From contig NZ_CP104067.1 of the NCBI RefSeq assembly GCF_026651875.1, positions 434,001 through 498,000 on the forward strand: 64,000 nt of DNA. The letters run 5' to 3'. The first letter of the stretch is position 1; every line of letters begins with the position of its first letter. Below, one piece after another: positions 17,395-25,716 of this stretch. Position numbers and translations under genes: made by a program. The notes below the pieces were generated by a model. It had not been told where the DNA came from. It saw nothing but the letters and a program-made list of their open reading frames with translations, and did not search any database. Source of the stretch: Alicyclobacillus fastidiosus (GTDB taxonomy: Bacteria; Bacillota; Bacilli; Alicyclobacillales; Alicyclobacillaceae).

Positions 17395-18067
17395 CTATTC
17401 ATCTTTCCGTTTATCTTGTTGTTGAAGAACAGCTTGAAAAATGTCCTGCCCAAGAACATCGCGAATGAATTGATGTTGGACACTGACAACCCCTCTTTGC
17501 CTACCGTGCCCCGATTCTCCCTCGAACAAAACTGAGACCCCATTGCTGGAGTCTCGGTGACGGTATCCACTTACGATTGCGTTGAGATAGTCATTTGACT
17601 GAGACAGGTTGTTTTTGCACAGTCTCCAACTTGCCCGCATCCAAATCAAAGATGAACGCGATGTCGAATTTTCCTTCGTGATAGTGCGGTGCAGAATCGG
17701 AGAGCAGAGCCAGAGTTTGCCCATCCCGCTTGCTGATTCGTTTGGCAACTTCGGAATTGATCAGGTCCCTATTTCGCCTTACATCCTGGTACAAGAACTT
17801 GAGGACACGCCTTGTGTTCTCTTCATATCCATCGACTCCACGCTTAAACAAGTTAATGAGATAAATACCGTCGCCGTCACCTATCATCTCGTCAAAGGGC
17901 TTCCACTCGATGTGTGCGAAGATGCCCCTGGCATAGTCGATATCCTTGCTCCGAATCATATCGAGAACCTTTTCCTTTCGGGGTGTGTACTCCTCCATAT
18001 TGGTGTGCCACGTACAGCCCTTGATCGTCCCTTCGTGCCTAAACCCTACGAAAATAGCTGTGTCCAT
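17395..18067 (-). pseudogene. hypothetical gene, probable frameshift at an A5 tract
   Basis: ATG 18067 follows AAAGAGGAGGA. The frame reads MDTAIFVGFRHEGTIKGCTW and continues for about 158 residues to a stop at 17591, ending unnaturally. The +1 frame continues NLSQSNDYLNAIVSGYRHRD and VSVQHQFIRDVLGQDIF to 17395. The junction falls in the T5 (A5 on the coding strand) at 17612-17616; one more A would join them into about 224 aa. The family is not recognised; FDIAFIFDLDAGKLETV and GDGDGIYLINLFKRG are notable patches. Confidence 0.5.
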
Positions 18068-18451
18068 AATGACTAATTCCTCCTCTTTGGTTTGATCCCA
18101 ATCTATCACGGTGTCAAGATTTGATCAGCCAAAAAAGTGTCGAACCCCGTTTGAGGTCGGAGAGCAGTAAGGGCAAAAGAATTGGAGTGAGTTGGATAGG
18201 GTTAAAGAAATGTATACATAAATGTTTAAGGTTATGGGTACATAAATGTTTCCATTTCCATATGCCCTTAAGGTTGTGTTTGTTGAGCCTAATACGTGTT
18301 CCGTCCCTTGAAATCTTCCGCCCGAATCCCTTCACCAAATCCGATTGATCCAACGCCATCCATATGCTATGCTCCAGTTGCAAGGCTCCTCCCCGTGTGC
18401 CACGGAGAGATTAAACCGAGAATATGGCGCATGGGTACGTTTCAACAGGGT
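18068..18451. other. noncoding stretch with CATAAATGTTT repeats
   Basis: No convincing gene. TACATAAATGTTT occurs twice, at about 18215-18228 and 18240-18252, in the same orientation about 24 bases apart. The inverted form AAACATTTATG reappears near 19828. These resemble binding sites of one regulator; see the long palindrome at 19617. Confidence 0.4.
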
Positions 18452-18470
18452 GGCGGAATGCCGCTTTTTT
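18452..18470 (+). terminator. short GC hairpin with T6
   Basis: GGCGGAATGCCGC followed by TTTTTT. A second copy, GGCGGGATGCCGCC with TTTTT, is at 20105-20123 in front of a related small ORF. The pair is part of a duplicated unit. Confidence 0.5.
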
Positions 18471-18507
18471 GATATAGGGGATTGACGAACGGTGAATAGG
18501 TACTTCT

Positions 18508-18735
18508 TTGCCATCCTTCCTGTGGAGAGGTGATAGGCAATGCGGGAGGCGAATTGCGGGCGAATTTATTAAGCTCCTTTCAACAGATGAATTGTTTGGC
18601 TTTTTCGATCATCACGAAGATGATGGTAACTTTATCTTGGATTTGAACGCGGCAAGAGAAGAACGGGCGGCGAATATTTTACGGACTAATTGGATGAAGG
18701 AGGCGCAGGGCAAAAGGTTAACAGATAGGGCATGA
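18508..18735 (+). CDS. small hypothetical protein, duplicated unit copy 1
   Basis: 75 aa, MPSFLWRGDRQCGRRIAGEF then IKLLSTDELFGFFDHHEDDG and DLNAAREERAANILRTNWMK. The same block, GELIKLLTAEELYGILNQRE..., recurs at about 20197-20377. The protein is acidic, helical and has no recognisable domain. The start is uncertain because no strong ribosome binding site precedes the ATG. The two copies and their upstream hairpins show a local duplication. Confidence 0.5.
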   Translation: MPSFLWRGDRQCGRRIAGEFIKLLSTDELFGFFDHHEDDGNFILDLNAAREERAANILRTNWMKEAQGKRLTDRA

Positions 18736-18906
18736 GGTTGAAACGGAGTAGGACTCCTTTCTGACATCCGCCTTTGCTGTGAACAACGGAAAATTTTCAG
18801 GATTGATGGAATCAATCCGTCGGATATCATCAAAGTCTCTTGATGCTTGGAACATAACCACATTGCTTAATCCCATATGATATGCTAAAATGAAAAGCTG
18901 TATCAT
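18718..18906 (-). CDS. possible minus-strand ORF, 62 aa
   Basis: Reads MIQLFILAYHMGLSNVVMFQ and ASRDFDDIRRIDSINPENFP before a stop at 18718. The ribosome binding site is poor (AGGTGG). The amino-acid composition looks protein-like and the frame is open further upstream, so it may be the end of a decayed gene. Low confidence. Confidence 0.25.
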   Translation of the reverse strand: MIQLFILAYHMGLSNVVMFQASRDFDDIRRIDSINPENFPLFTAKADVRKESYSVSTSCPIC

Positions 18907-18967
18907 GGCCACCTGACTCAAAAATGCTACGACGACGCCCGTTGGGGACAGATGAGTGGAGGACAGT

Positions 18968-19192
18968 ATGCACAGACATTGTGGGGTTTGCGGTGAATCG
19001 CTTGTCAAGGTGTGGGTGAATTCTGCTTCAGGAACGATCATTGTGGCGGAATCGAAGAGGGGTGGACCTTTCACCAACAGAAAGTCTTCGGCTGTTGATG
19101 CTTACCTTTGTCCGAAGTGCGGACGTGTTGAACTTTTTGCACAAAATCCAAAGGTTTTTATGGATGCAAACCATCACGATGGACAGGCTTGA
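18968..19192 (+). CDS. small zinc-ribbon protein, 74 aa
   Basis: ATG 18968 follows GTGGAGGAC. Two CxxC knuckles, HCGVCGESL near the N-terminus and LCPKCGRVELFA in the middle, are placed as in nucleic-acid-type PF20097-like zinc ribbons that read C-x2-C...C-P-K-C-G. The C-terminus is short. Likely soluble; the function of such proteins is unknown. Followed after 15 bases by a 127-aa ORF. Confidence 0.7.
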   Translation: MHRHCGVCGESLVKVWVNSASGTIIVAESKRGGPFTNRKSSAVDAYLCPKCGRVELFAQNPKVFMDANHHDGQA

Positions 19193-19207
19193 ACGATTGA
19201 GTAAACA

Positions 19208-19591
19208 GTGAATGGACGCTTCGCTGGCTCCATCTGCGAAATCGAGTTCATTGTGGCGGATGGAGCGACCGTGGAAGAGCTTCGACTCAATCTGGCGAAT
19301 CAACTGATTGAATATGCTAAGGACTACATGAATGACTTCTCTCTCTACTTCAATTCCCCAAACACTCGACCTCATTTCCCATATGTGCTCCGTGTTTTAC
19401 TCGAAGACGACATTGAGGCTGTTGCCTCCACGTTACGTAGCGTTGCTGAGGATAGCGGGGAAACAGGGAGCGGTGGGCATAGTTCACTTGGATGTGTGGT
19501 GGATTACATCGAGAAGCACAAGACACGGCACTTCGGAAAAGTTATCGAGGACAACCACGCGATCTTAAAAGCACAGAAGGACAAAAACTGA
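19208..19591 (+). CDS. hypothetical protein, 127 aa
   Basis: GTG 19208, without a strong ribosome binding site but closely following the zinc-ribbon gene. The protein is soluble: CEIEFIVADGATVEELRLNL begins a probable alpha/beta unit, then LYFNSPNTRPHFPYVLRVLLE. Charged C-terminus. Family not recognised; gene-like codon usage and operon position argue that it is real. Confidence 0.55.
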   Translation: MNGRFAGSICEIEFIVADGATVEELRLNLANQLIEYAKDYMNDFSLYFNSPNTRPHFPYVLRVLLEDDIEAVASTLRSVAEDSGETGSGGHSSLGCVVDYIEKHKTRHFGKVIEDNHAILKAQKDKN

Positions 19592-19616
19592 GTCGGTTCA
19601 AAAAAAGGAAGGGGTT

Positions 19617-19638
19617 ACGTAAATGTATACATTTACGT
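19617..19638. promoter_or_regulatory. perfect 22-bp palindrome
   Basis: The left arm ACGTAAATGTA and right arm TACATTTACGT are exact reverse complements with no spacer. It follows the 127-aa gene by 25 bases. The core AAATGTnnACATTT recurs at about 19821-19834, and half-sites occur near 18215-18252. It may be an operator, a nicking/recombination site or a replication signal; there is no T-run, so it is not a terminator. Confidence 0.6.
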
Positions 19639-20196
19639 TTGAACTTTCGTAACCAGATTCGTTTGTTGTTCTGGAAATTTATTCGTTTCCTCCAAAACTA
19701 TCACCTCGTTGAACCCCTCAACAACGTGACTTTTCCCAGTCGGGAAGCGCCTGAAAATGCAGTAAACATGACGGGGTACAGATACGGGAAAATAGATGAT
19801 ATGGGCTGATAGGTATTCGACAAATGTAAACATTTATGGTTCAGGTTAATGAAACATTTCGTGCCCCATTTCAGATTACATGTACCCTTTAACAAAGGTT
19901 CAGTTCTTATTGTTGGTGTCTTCAAGCCACGCTTCAATCATAGTTTTCATTTCTTGGGGTTTTCCATACCGTCAATTGCGTAAAAAGTCGCGTGACCTAC
20001 CGCCGTTAAGAGTAGGAACCCAGTTTGAATCATCTGGGAGTAGTAAAGCGGAGACCCCCTGCCGTTGGATTGAAGTGGGGCTGAAAAAAGATTTCTCCGA
20101 GGGTGGCGGGATGCCGCCTTTTTGTCATACGGAGAGTTGAAAAACAGGGGATAGGCGTTACTTTGTCATCCTTCTTGGAAAAAGGGGAACAGCTCA

Positions 20197-20377
20197 TGCA
20201 AGAAAACGAATCAACGGCGAGCTAATAAAACTCCTCACTGCCGAAGAATTGTATGGGATTCTCAACCAACGTGAAGATGATGGAAACTTTGTGCTGGATT
20301 TGGAGACGGCAAGAGAAGAACGTGCGGAGGAAATTCTGAGGAAAAACTGGATGAAAGAGCGAGAAGAGCAGGATTAA
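20197..20377 (+). pseudogene. duplicated small ORF, copy 2, no usable start
   Basis: The frame RINGELIKLLTAEELYGILN and ETAREERAEEILRKNWMKER ends TAA 20375-20377 and is clearly homologous to the ORF at 18508-18735. An ATG at 20196 behind AAAAAGGGG is one base out of frame; restoring it needs a one-base change in the AAAA run just after it. As drawn it has no ATG/GTG/TTG start at the right place. Frameshifted copy or error. Confidence 0.5.
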
Positions 20378-20476
20378 AGTCAGAAAACACGGGCGTAGGG
20401 ATTGAACGGGGCAGAGCCGAACATCTATAGCGAATATTCAAGTTGGGTGCATTATAGATGCTGGGAGCGAACTGAC

Positions 20477-20956
20477 ATGGCGAACCAAGTGAAAGAAAGT
20501 GCAGAACGAGTACAGAACAGGTTGTTGGAACTGGGGTACACGAATAAGGTGGTGGAATTACCCGACCGCACGCGAACCGATCAGGATGCCGCAGATGCCA
20601 TTGGCTGTGAAGTGGCTCAGATTGCGAAGTCCGTCATCTTCCGTTCGAAGAACTCCGACAGCCCCTCAATAGTGGTTGCCAGTGGGGTCAATCGCGTCAA
20701 TGAGAAATCTCTTTCTAATCAGCTAAATGATAAACTGATGAAAGCTGATGCGGATTTCGTTCGTGAACGCACAGGATTTGTCATAGGCGGAGTTCCTCCA
20801 CTCGGTCACAAGGAGACCATCGCCACCATTATTGACGAAGACCCCTTTCAGTATAAGACCATCTGGGCGGCGGTAGGACATCCGAAGGCAGTATTTGATT
20901 TAACGCCCGATCAACTGGTGGAAATGACCAGGGGAAGGGTGATGGCGATAATCTAA
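20477..20956 (+). CDS. YbaK/EbsC family aminoacyl-tRNA deacylase
   Basis: Removes mischarged amino acids from tRNA (Cys-tRNA(Pro) for YbaK). 159 aa from ATG 20477. Diagnostic segments: TDQDAADAIGCEVAQIAKSV (about 35-54), where the AQIAKS lysine is the key conserved residue, VNEKSLSNQLNDKLMKADAD, TGFVIGGVPPLGH (about 98-110, the family glycine motif), and WAAVGHPKAVFDLTPDQLV near the C-terminus. Size is normal. It stands alone between hypothetical genes. The substrate among the deacylase subfamilies is undecided. Confidence 0.9.
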   Translation: MANQVKESAERVQNRLLELGYTNKVVELPDRTRTDQDAADAIGCEVAQIAKSVIFRSKNSDSPSIVVASGVNRVNEKSLSNQLNDKLMKADADFVRERTGFVIGGVPPLGHKETIATIIDEDPFQYKTIWAAVGHPKAVFDLTPDQLVEMTRGRVMAII

Positions 20957-21185
20957 AGTTGGTGGGGACAAGTAAGATAGGGTGAATTCCGACGTTTCGA
21001 GGCGTGTGTATGGATGGTGTATGTCAAATGTGTTTTATGCGTGGTACGCTTATTGCAGAAACGGGCAGGAATATGCAATTAAAGCTTATATCTCCTCGGA
21101 GCATAAAATCAATCCAAAAAGTGGATTGTAACCAGATATAAACTTATTCCGTCTAACGTTTGTGACATCACGAGGAGGCTCTGAA

Positions 21186-22238
21186 ATGAAAAACTATAAG
21201 ACATGGGCAACAGCAGGAGTTGCATTAAGTCTTGTGGGAGTTGTTGCAGGATGTGGTAATGCAAACAATTCAACTGGTGGGACAGCTCCGACAAACACGA
21301 CCAATCAAACGGTCACGAACACTGCAACAAATACAGCCACAAACTTACCAGCGAACGCTACGACCAACAATACAACGGGGGACTCACAGCAACAAACATC
21401 ACTTTCAACACTATCCTATTCTTCGAGGCAAAAACAACAAATTGTCAATGCCGCAGGTGAGTTTTCCATAACCCCATATATTCCAATAAAGGGTGTTGCG
21501 GGCGACAGTTTTATCAGTGTTCGTCCAGGTGGTTATCCATCGATTACACTTACGTTCAACAAAATGGTCGTGAATGAATCCAATCAATCCGTAACGACAG
21601 GGGAAACCATTCAATCAAAGTCTCCTGTTACATTGACTAACGGTACAAAGGCAGAGTGGATAACTATCGCTAACACGACAGAACAACCATCACTCATGTT
21701 CAAAATCAATGACGTAAATGTGCAGATACAGCCAACTGACACTGGAATGAGTAAACTTGCTGTTGAACAGATTGCATCGTCGATGCAAAAACTTCAGGTT
21801 CAGACGGCATTTCAGACTGAATCTGTAACTGTACAGCCAGGAATAACCGTTACATTCAAGGTGCCACAAGGATGGAACAAGCAAAATGCTGGTGCAGGAG
21901 GCACGGGTGGTTCGAAGTGGGTCAATCCGATGAATGCGAACCAATGGGTGAAAATCCTGTACAGTGGCAATGTAGGGGCGTTGCAAAACCCTAATACGGG
22001 CAAGTACGACGTTACAGCGTACATCAACACCCAAGGTGTCACATGGACGCATGTTGCTTCGGACAAGTTATCAGGGCAATTTACAATCCCAGTCGGTGCT
22101 ATCAACAACACATCCGTTGGATATGGGTATGCACAAGTGCTCACCAAGCCAAATCCGCTTGGCATAACGGTCGAAGTTGTGGCTCCACAGAACGTGGCTC
22201 AATCGGTAGTTCAGAATGTGAGCGTCAACGCGAAGTAG
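21186..22238 (+). CDS. large lipoprotein with Thr/Asn-rich linker, 350 aa
   Basis: ATG 21186 follows GAGGAGGC. The signal peptide YKTWATAGVALSLVGVVAGC ends in lipobox VAGC. Residues about 30-75 are a low-complexity Thr/Asn linker (TNTTNQTVTNTATNTATNLP). Two related beta-rich domains follow; the second begins TVQPGITVTFKVPQGWNKQN and contains a GGSKWVNPMN segment. Surface-attached. The gene ends 22 bases before a clear terminator and is transcribed alone. Family not recognised. Confidence 0.8.
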   Translation: MKNYKTWATAGVALSLVGVVAGCGNANNSTGGTAPTNTTNQTVTNTATNTATNLPANATTNNTTGDSQQQTSLSTLSYSSRQKQQIVNAAGEFSITPYIPIKGVAGDSFISVRPGGYPSITLTFNKMVVNESNQSVTTGETIQSKSPVTLTNGTKAEWITIANTTEQPSLMFKINDVNVQIQPTDTGMSKLAVEQIASSMQKLQVQTAFQTESVTVQPGITVTFKVPQGWNKQNAGAGGTGGSKWVNPMNANQWVKILYSGNVGALQNPNTGKYDVTAYINTQGVTWTHVASDKLSGQFTIPVGAINNTSVGYGYAQVLTKPNPLGITVEVVAPQNVAQSVVQNVSVNAK

Positions 22239-22260
22239 TATATAACCTATATTGAAAACT

Positions 22261-22289
22261 AAAATGGCGTGCCATCGGTACGCCATTTT
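22261..22289 (+). terminator. rho-independent-like hairpin after the lipoprotein gene
   Basis: AAAATGGCGT (22261-22270) and ACGCCATTTT (22280-22289) form a perfect 10-bp stem with a 9-base loop. The T-run is part of the stem and is followed by GGGG, so it can also act on the opposite strand. Confidence 0.7.
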
Positions 22290-22461
22290 GGGGATAACTT
22301 TACTAAAAATGCTTTGTCATTCGGGGTGTAAACCCATACGAGAATTCAATCAATATTTCGGATTTTGCACCTCTGAAGGGAATCCATGTCTGTGACGGAC
22401 CCGTTCTTTATGTCTCCTTGCCGTTTATTTAGTAGAGTATTTATTGCACATAGGGAGGCAA

Positions 22462-22572
22462 ATGTTTAAGAAGCTTGACCCATCCAAACTGTTATGGCGA
22501 TATATTGCAGTCCTTATTCGCACTTTTAAATTGCGAAAAATGCGATTGGGGGTGAATACGACATATGGATGA
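22462..22572 (+). CDS. basic microprotein, 36 aa
   Basis: ATG 22462 is preceded by AGGGAGG. The product MFKKLDPSKLLWRYIAVLIR plus TFKLRKMRLGVNTTYG is highly basic and amphipathic. Its stop overlaps the ATG of the next gene, suggesting translational coupling with the ATPase-like gene. Not a known family. Confidence 0.5.
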   Translation: MFKKLDPSKLLWRYIAVLIRTFKLRKMRLGVNTTYG

Positions 22573-23242
22573 CGATATGACGAACCCTCACGAGGGCATT
22601 GCGCCCGCACCGCCTGCTCAATATGACCGTTTTGTACGGGAGCTTGAAGAGCGGCTATATGATGGTTGCAGTGTCACATTCACGCTTCCTCATCATAGTA
22701 GCACCTTATTGGCGCGCGGTGTTTTGAGCAGGCTGGAAGCGCGGGGATGCTATACGGCTGAGATAGACCTGTCTAACGTCTCAACGATTGAGGAATTGAC
22801 GCTTCTATTGTTGCAGACGGTTCTTCAATTACGTATTGGCATTAGCGCCTTACCGAACTCCTCCCTAAACGACTTCATAGACAGTCTGTCCCGACCTGAG
22901 ATCCGTGCCAAAATCAAAGACGTTGTGGACATACCATATGTGCAGAGTGTTAAAGAAAGCCCTCTTGAACTCCTGGACGAAAGCGTAAGCCTCCTGCAAC
23001 GCATCCCAGAACAATCGAAAGCGAGGTTGGTTGTTTGGTTCCACGAATTTCAGGTGATCCACAAGATTGACGACCTCTTGCTGAAGCGGCTCCGTGCGAC
23101 ATTCCAACATCAGACCCATGTAACCTATGCGTTTGTCGGTAGCGACCCCGACCTGATGCGAACGCTGTTTGCCGACCAACATGAGGCATTGTATCGGTTC
23201 GCTGTAATGTTGCAGTACCCAGGTGTAAGGGCGGGAGGGTGA
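22565..23242 (+). CDS. STAND/AAA ATPase-like protein with degenerate P-loop
   Basis: 225 aa. The pattern of short archaeal-type/STAND ATPases is visible: VRELEERLYDGCSVTFTLPH (about 24-43), then helix, YTAEIDLSNVSTIEELTLLL, Walker B-like LVVWFHEFQ (155-163) and TFQHQTHVTYAFVGSDPDLM followed by FADQHEALYRF. The Walker A position reads TLPHHSSTLLA instead of GxxGxGK[ST], so ATP binding is doubtful. The protein ends shortly after the sensor region, where relatives continue 100-200 residues, so it may be truncated. Coupled with the preceding microprotein. Confidence 0.6.
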   Translation: MDDDMTNPHEGIAPAPPAQYDRFVRELEERLYDGCSVTFTLPHHSSTLLARGVLSRLEARGCYTAEIDLSNVSTIEELTLLLLQTVLQLRIGISALPNSSLNDFIDSLSRPEIRAKIKDVVDIPYVQSVKESPLELLDESVSLLQRIPEQSKARLVVWFHEFQVIHKIDDLLLKRLRATFQHQTHVTYAFVGSDPDLMRTLFADQHEALYRFAVMLQYPGVRAGG

Positions 23243-24001
23243 AGGTCACTTGAATGGGCATGCTTCATCGAAGGGGTGTTTGCGTACCAACACGATACGT
23301 GCTCTAAAGTTCAGTGCGGCTTGGCATAACATTCACTTTAACTTATCGTTTCACTTACGATGGTCAGCTTGGACAGGGCAGGCTTTTACTCTTTCTTGGA
23401 CACCTTGGAGCATCGTCAGCATCCGCCGACCGCACCCACACGACGATTGCCCGAACGACTCCCGTTCCAAATGGCTCAAGACACAAGCATCCACAGGAGG
23501 GGGGGATATGGGTACTTCTCATCCAGTTTTGGGAGGGGTATGGGGGTGTTTGTAGACCTATAGGAAAAAACGTGAAAGAGATAAAAGTAAACTTCAAAAG
23601 TAACAAGAGTAATGCGATAACCCCTCCACACACCTCCCATATGCCGAATACAAGCCTCCCCCTCCCCGTGGATGGTGGTGGATGGGAAGCGGGCGCAGGC
23701 GAGAAGTCTCGGAGTAGGGGTTCGCGGCGCGAAGACAGTGAATGTACGCCATATGTGGGACATGTTCGCGTTGATTGTGAGACCCGTCATCATGACTTAG
23801 CCCAGTTGACTTCCAATATTCAGGGAAGTGATAGGAGAGCCTTTCGTGAACTATATTGGACCGAAAATACGGTCTGGTTGGTAGTCCAAACGCATTACTC
23901 CCGTGATGTCCTATCCATCCCCTCGGATGTCCTGGCTTTGAATTGGGGATAGTCTGACGAAGTACGTACAGTTTAGTAATATTGTTAATGGGTGATAATC
24001 A
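23243..24001. other. 759-base region without a supported gene
   Basis: Long frames are open here (for example 23314-23952) but they lack ribosome binding sites and have biased, low-complexity content. The tail of one frame (FRELYWTENTVWLVVQTHYS) is vaguely protein-like. The lost C-terminal part of the ATPase-like gene may have been here. Confidence 0.4.
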
Positions 24002-24991
24002 ATGGGCGATAGTCAAAAGGTTATTCTTCAACATTATGTACCGAGGATGTATCTAAAACACTTTTCACGCCCTGATAAGCGAGCACAGTTATTCGTTTTT
24101 GACAAGGAGGTAAGAAAGAGTTTCCCAAGCTCAGTTAACATCATTGCGGCAGAGAGATTTTTCTATGATTTACCTCCTGTAGAATCTAAAGAATTGGATT
24201 TTGAAGATGATCCACAAGTCGTCGAGAAAATCTTCTCGGAATTAGAAAACGTCGTTAGCAGAATTCTTAAAAAAGTGATCAGTAGTTATTATATGACACC
24301 ACGGATGAAGTTGTCCGCGCTCACTCTGTTCTCTCCAGAGGAGCGGGGTAACTTGGTTATTTACATAGTTCTGCAACTACTGCGTACTCCAAAAGCTCGT
24401 GAAATGTTAACTGAGTTTCAAGAGAAGCTCATGACAGCGTATTTGAAAACGCAAGTAAAATCAGGACAGTTGCGAGGCTTGCGTGTTCAAATGAAGGAGG
24501 AAGCACAGTCCCTTCATCATGCTGAGATCTTGTTCACCGAAGCGGTCGTCGATAAACTGTGCTTCATTCTCGCGCAATACATTTGGTGCGTTGCATACAG
24601 AACTTCAGAGGAACCAATTTATACATCAGATAATCCAGTGGTCGCCTATAACCATATTTCCAAGCAAATAAAGATGTCTGGATATGGTGTCCCAGGGATT
24701 GAGATTTTATTTCCGCTGAACCCAGACTTACTACTAATTTTGAGAGAGCCAACTCATTTCCACAAGTACCTGTCTTGTGATGGCAAGTTTGTTGAACTGC
24801 GCTCCGATGCGACGAATCTATACAATGGGCTTCAAGTATTGTTAGCAAAGAAATTTGTGTTTTCAAGCACAAGTGATTTTTCATTGGCTGAGAGAATCGT
24901 GGAAGAATATCCAAATGTAAGCTTGGAGTTGGATATAAATAAAATCAACCAGTCAGCAAAGGAATGGTTTGCAAGGTCGAAGAATGACTGA
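24002..24991 (+). CDS. DUF4238 protein
   Basis: 329 aa. QHYVPRMYLKHFS near residues 10-22 is the defining DUF4238 opening, followed by the LFVFDKE block; later TSEEPIYTSDNPVVAYN (about 200-216) and a FPLNPDLLLIL block (about 238-248) are also typical. DUF4238 proteins of unknown activity are often in variable, phage-defence-like islands. The start ATG 24002 lies after GTGATAATCA, without a strong ribosome binding site. Confidence 0.85.
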   Translation: MGDSQKVILQHYVPRMYLKHFSRPDKRAQLFVFDKEVRKSFPSSVNIIAAERFFYDLPPVESKELDFEDDPQVVEKIFSELENVVSRILKKVISSYYMTPRMKLSALTLFSPEERGNLVIYIVLQLLRTPKAREMLTEFQEKLMTAYLKTQVKSGQLRGLRVQMKEEAQSLHHAEILFTEAVVDKLCFILAQYIWCVAYRTSEEPIYTSDNPVVAYNHISKQIKMSGYGVPGIEILFPLNPDLLLILREPTHFHKYLSCDGKFVELRSDATNLYNGLQVLLAKKFVFSSTSDFSLAERIVEEYPNVSLELDINKINQSAKEWFARSKND

Positions 24992-25161
24992 GTTGGTGAC
25001 CTAATCTGACTGACAAACAAGCCCTCTCGCAAACGTTCTCACCTCTTCATTCCTTCCCAGAATCTTGCGATTTCCCTCCCAATCTGCCCTTATCTTGCTC
25101 TACCTCCTGAATTTTTGTCCTGTGAAGTGTGTATAAGGAAAGGATTCAAAATACACCAGGG

Positions 25162-25175
25162 TTCCCAATTGGGAA
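25162..25175. promoter_or_regulatory. palindromic operator upstream of the XRE gene
   Basis: TTCCCAATTGGGAA is a perfect 14-bp palindrome 21 bases before the XRE start codon, with the flanks GG/AC extending the symmetry only partly. A helix-turn-helix dimer of the XRE class would bind such a site. Autoregulation is inferred. Confidence 0.6.
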
Positions 25176-25196
25176 ACATTCAGGAGGCGATCAGGT

Positions 25197-25643
25197 TTGA
25201 AAAACGGACGAGACAGGCGTGAAATCCCCGATTCAGTAGGAGCGCGAATTCGTCACTTGAGAAAGCAACTCAATCTCTCATTGAAGGATTTGGAACGTCT
25301 GACAGGGGTGTCGCCGAGTTATATCAATCGATTGGAGAACAATACCAGAAAGGCTCCGAGCGTTCCGATTATTTACAAGTTGGCTCCCGTGCTTGGGGTC
25401 TCACCCCAAGAACTCATGGAGATGAGTGAAGCGGAACAAAGAGAGAAGGACGTGATTGAGCTTATACTCACGCACCATTATACGCTCTGCAATGGTATCC
25501 AAGCGACTCAAGCCATGAAGGATAGTCTCGCCGAGTTGTTGCAGACCGTGATGAGTAGTGACCTCGACGGAAAGAACAAGGTGCGGGACACTATCGTGAT
25601 TGTTGAAAAGGTGCAGGAGTTCCTTAGATTGATTCGGCAATGA
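25197..25643 (+). CDS. XRE family transcriptional regulator
   Basis: TTG start at 25197 after CAGGAGGCGATCAGGT. Residues 14-70 form a canonical helix-turn-helix: VGARIRHLRKQLNLSLKDLE, RLTGVSPSYINRLENNTRKA, PSVPIIYKLAPVLGVSPQEL. The C-terminal 75 residues are helical, without peptidase or cupin features. 148 aa. The palindrome at 25162 and the gene 73 bases downstream make it the likely repressor of its own operon. Confidence 0.9.
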   Translation: MKNGRDRREIPDSVGARIRHLRKQLNLSLKDLERLTGVSPSYINRLENNTRKAPSVPIIYKLAPVLGVSPQELMEMSEAEQREKDVIELILTHHYTLCNGIQATQAMKDSLAELLQTVMSSDLDGKNKVRDTIVIVEKVQEFLRLIRQ

Positions 25644-25716
25644 GCATTAGGCAGAGAGGACTCTTCAATCAGGGTTCTCTCTGTTTTTAAAAGGACGAGC
25701 AAGGGAGGCTCACATT

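Larger units (their letters stand above)
19592..20476. other. 885-base intergenic region with palindrome and a duplicated unit
   Basis: Contains a perfect 22-bp palindrome at 19617-19638, a related CAAATGTAAACATTTATG at about 19820-19838, a hairpin at 20105-20123 and the second, defective copy of the small ORF at 20197-20377. No other gene could be supported. Confidence 0.5.

Noticed and set aside
23314..23952. 212-aa open frame on the plus strand
   Set aside because: No ribosome binding site, low-complexity composition (His/Pro/Gly runs) and overlapping frames on both strands are equally long; probably chance.
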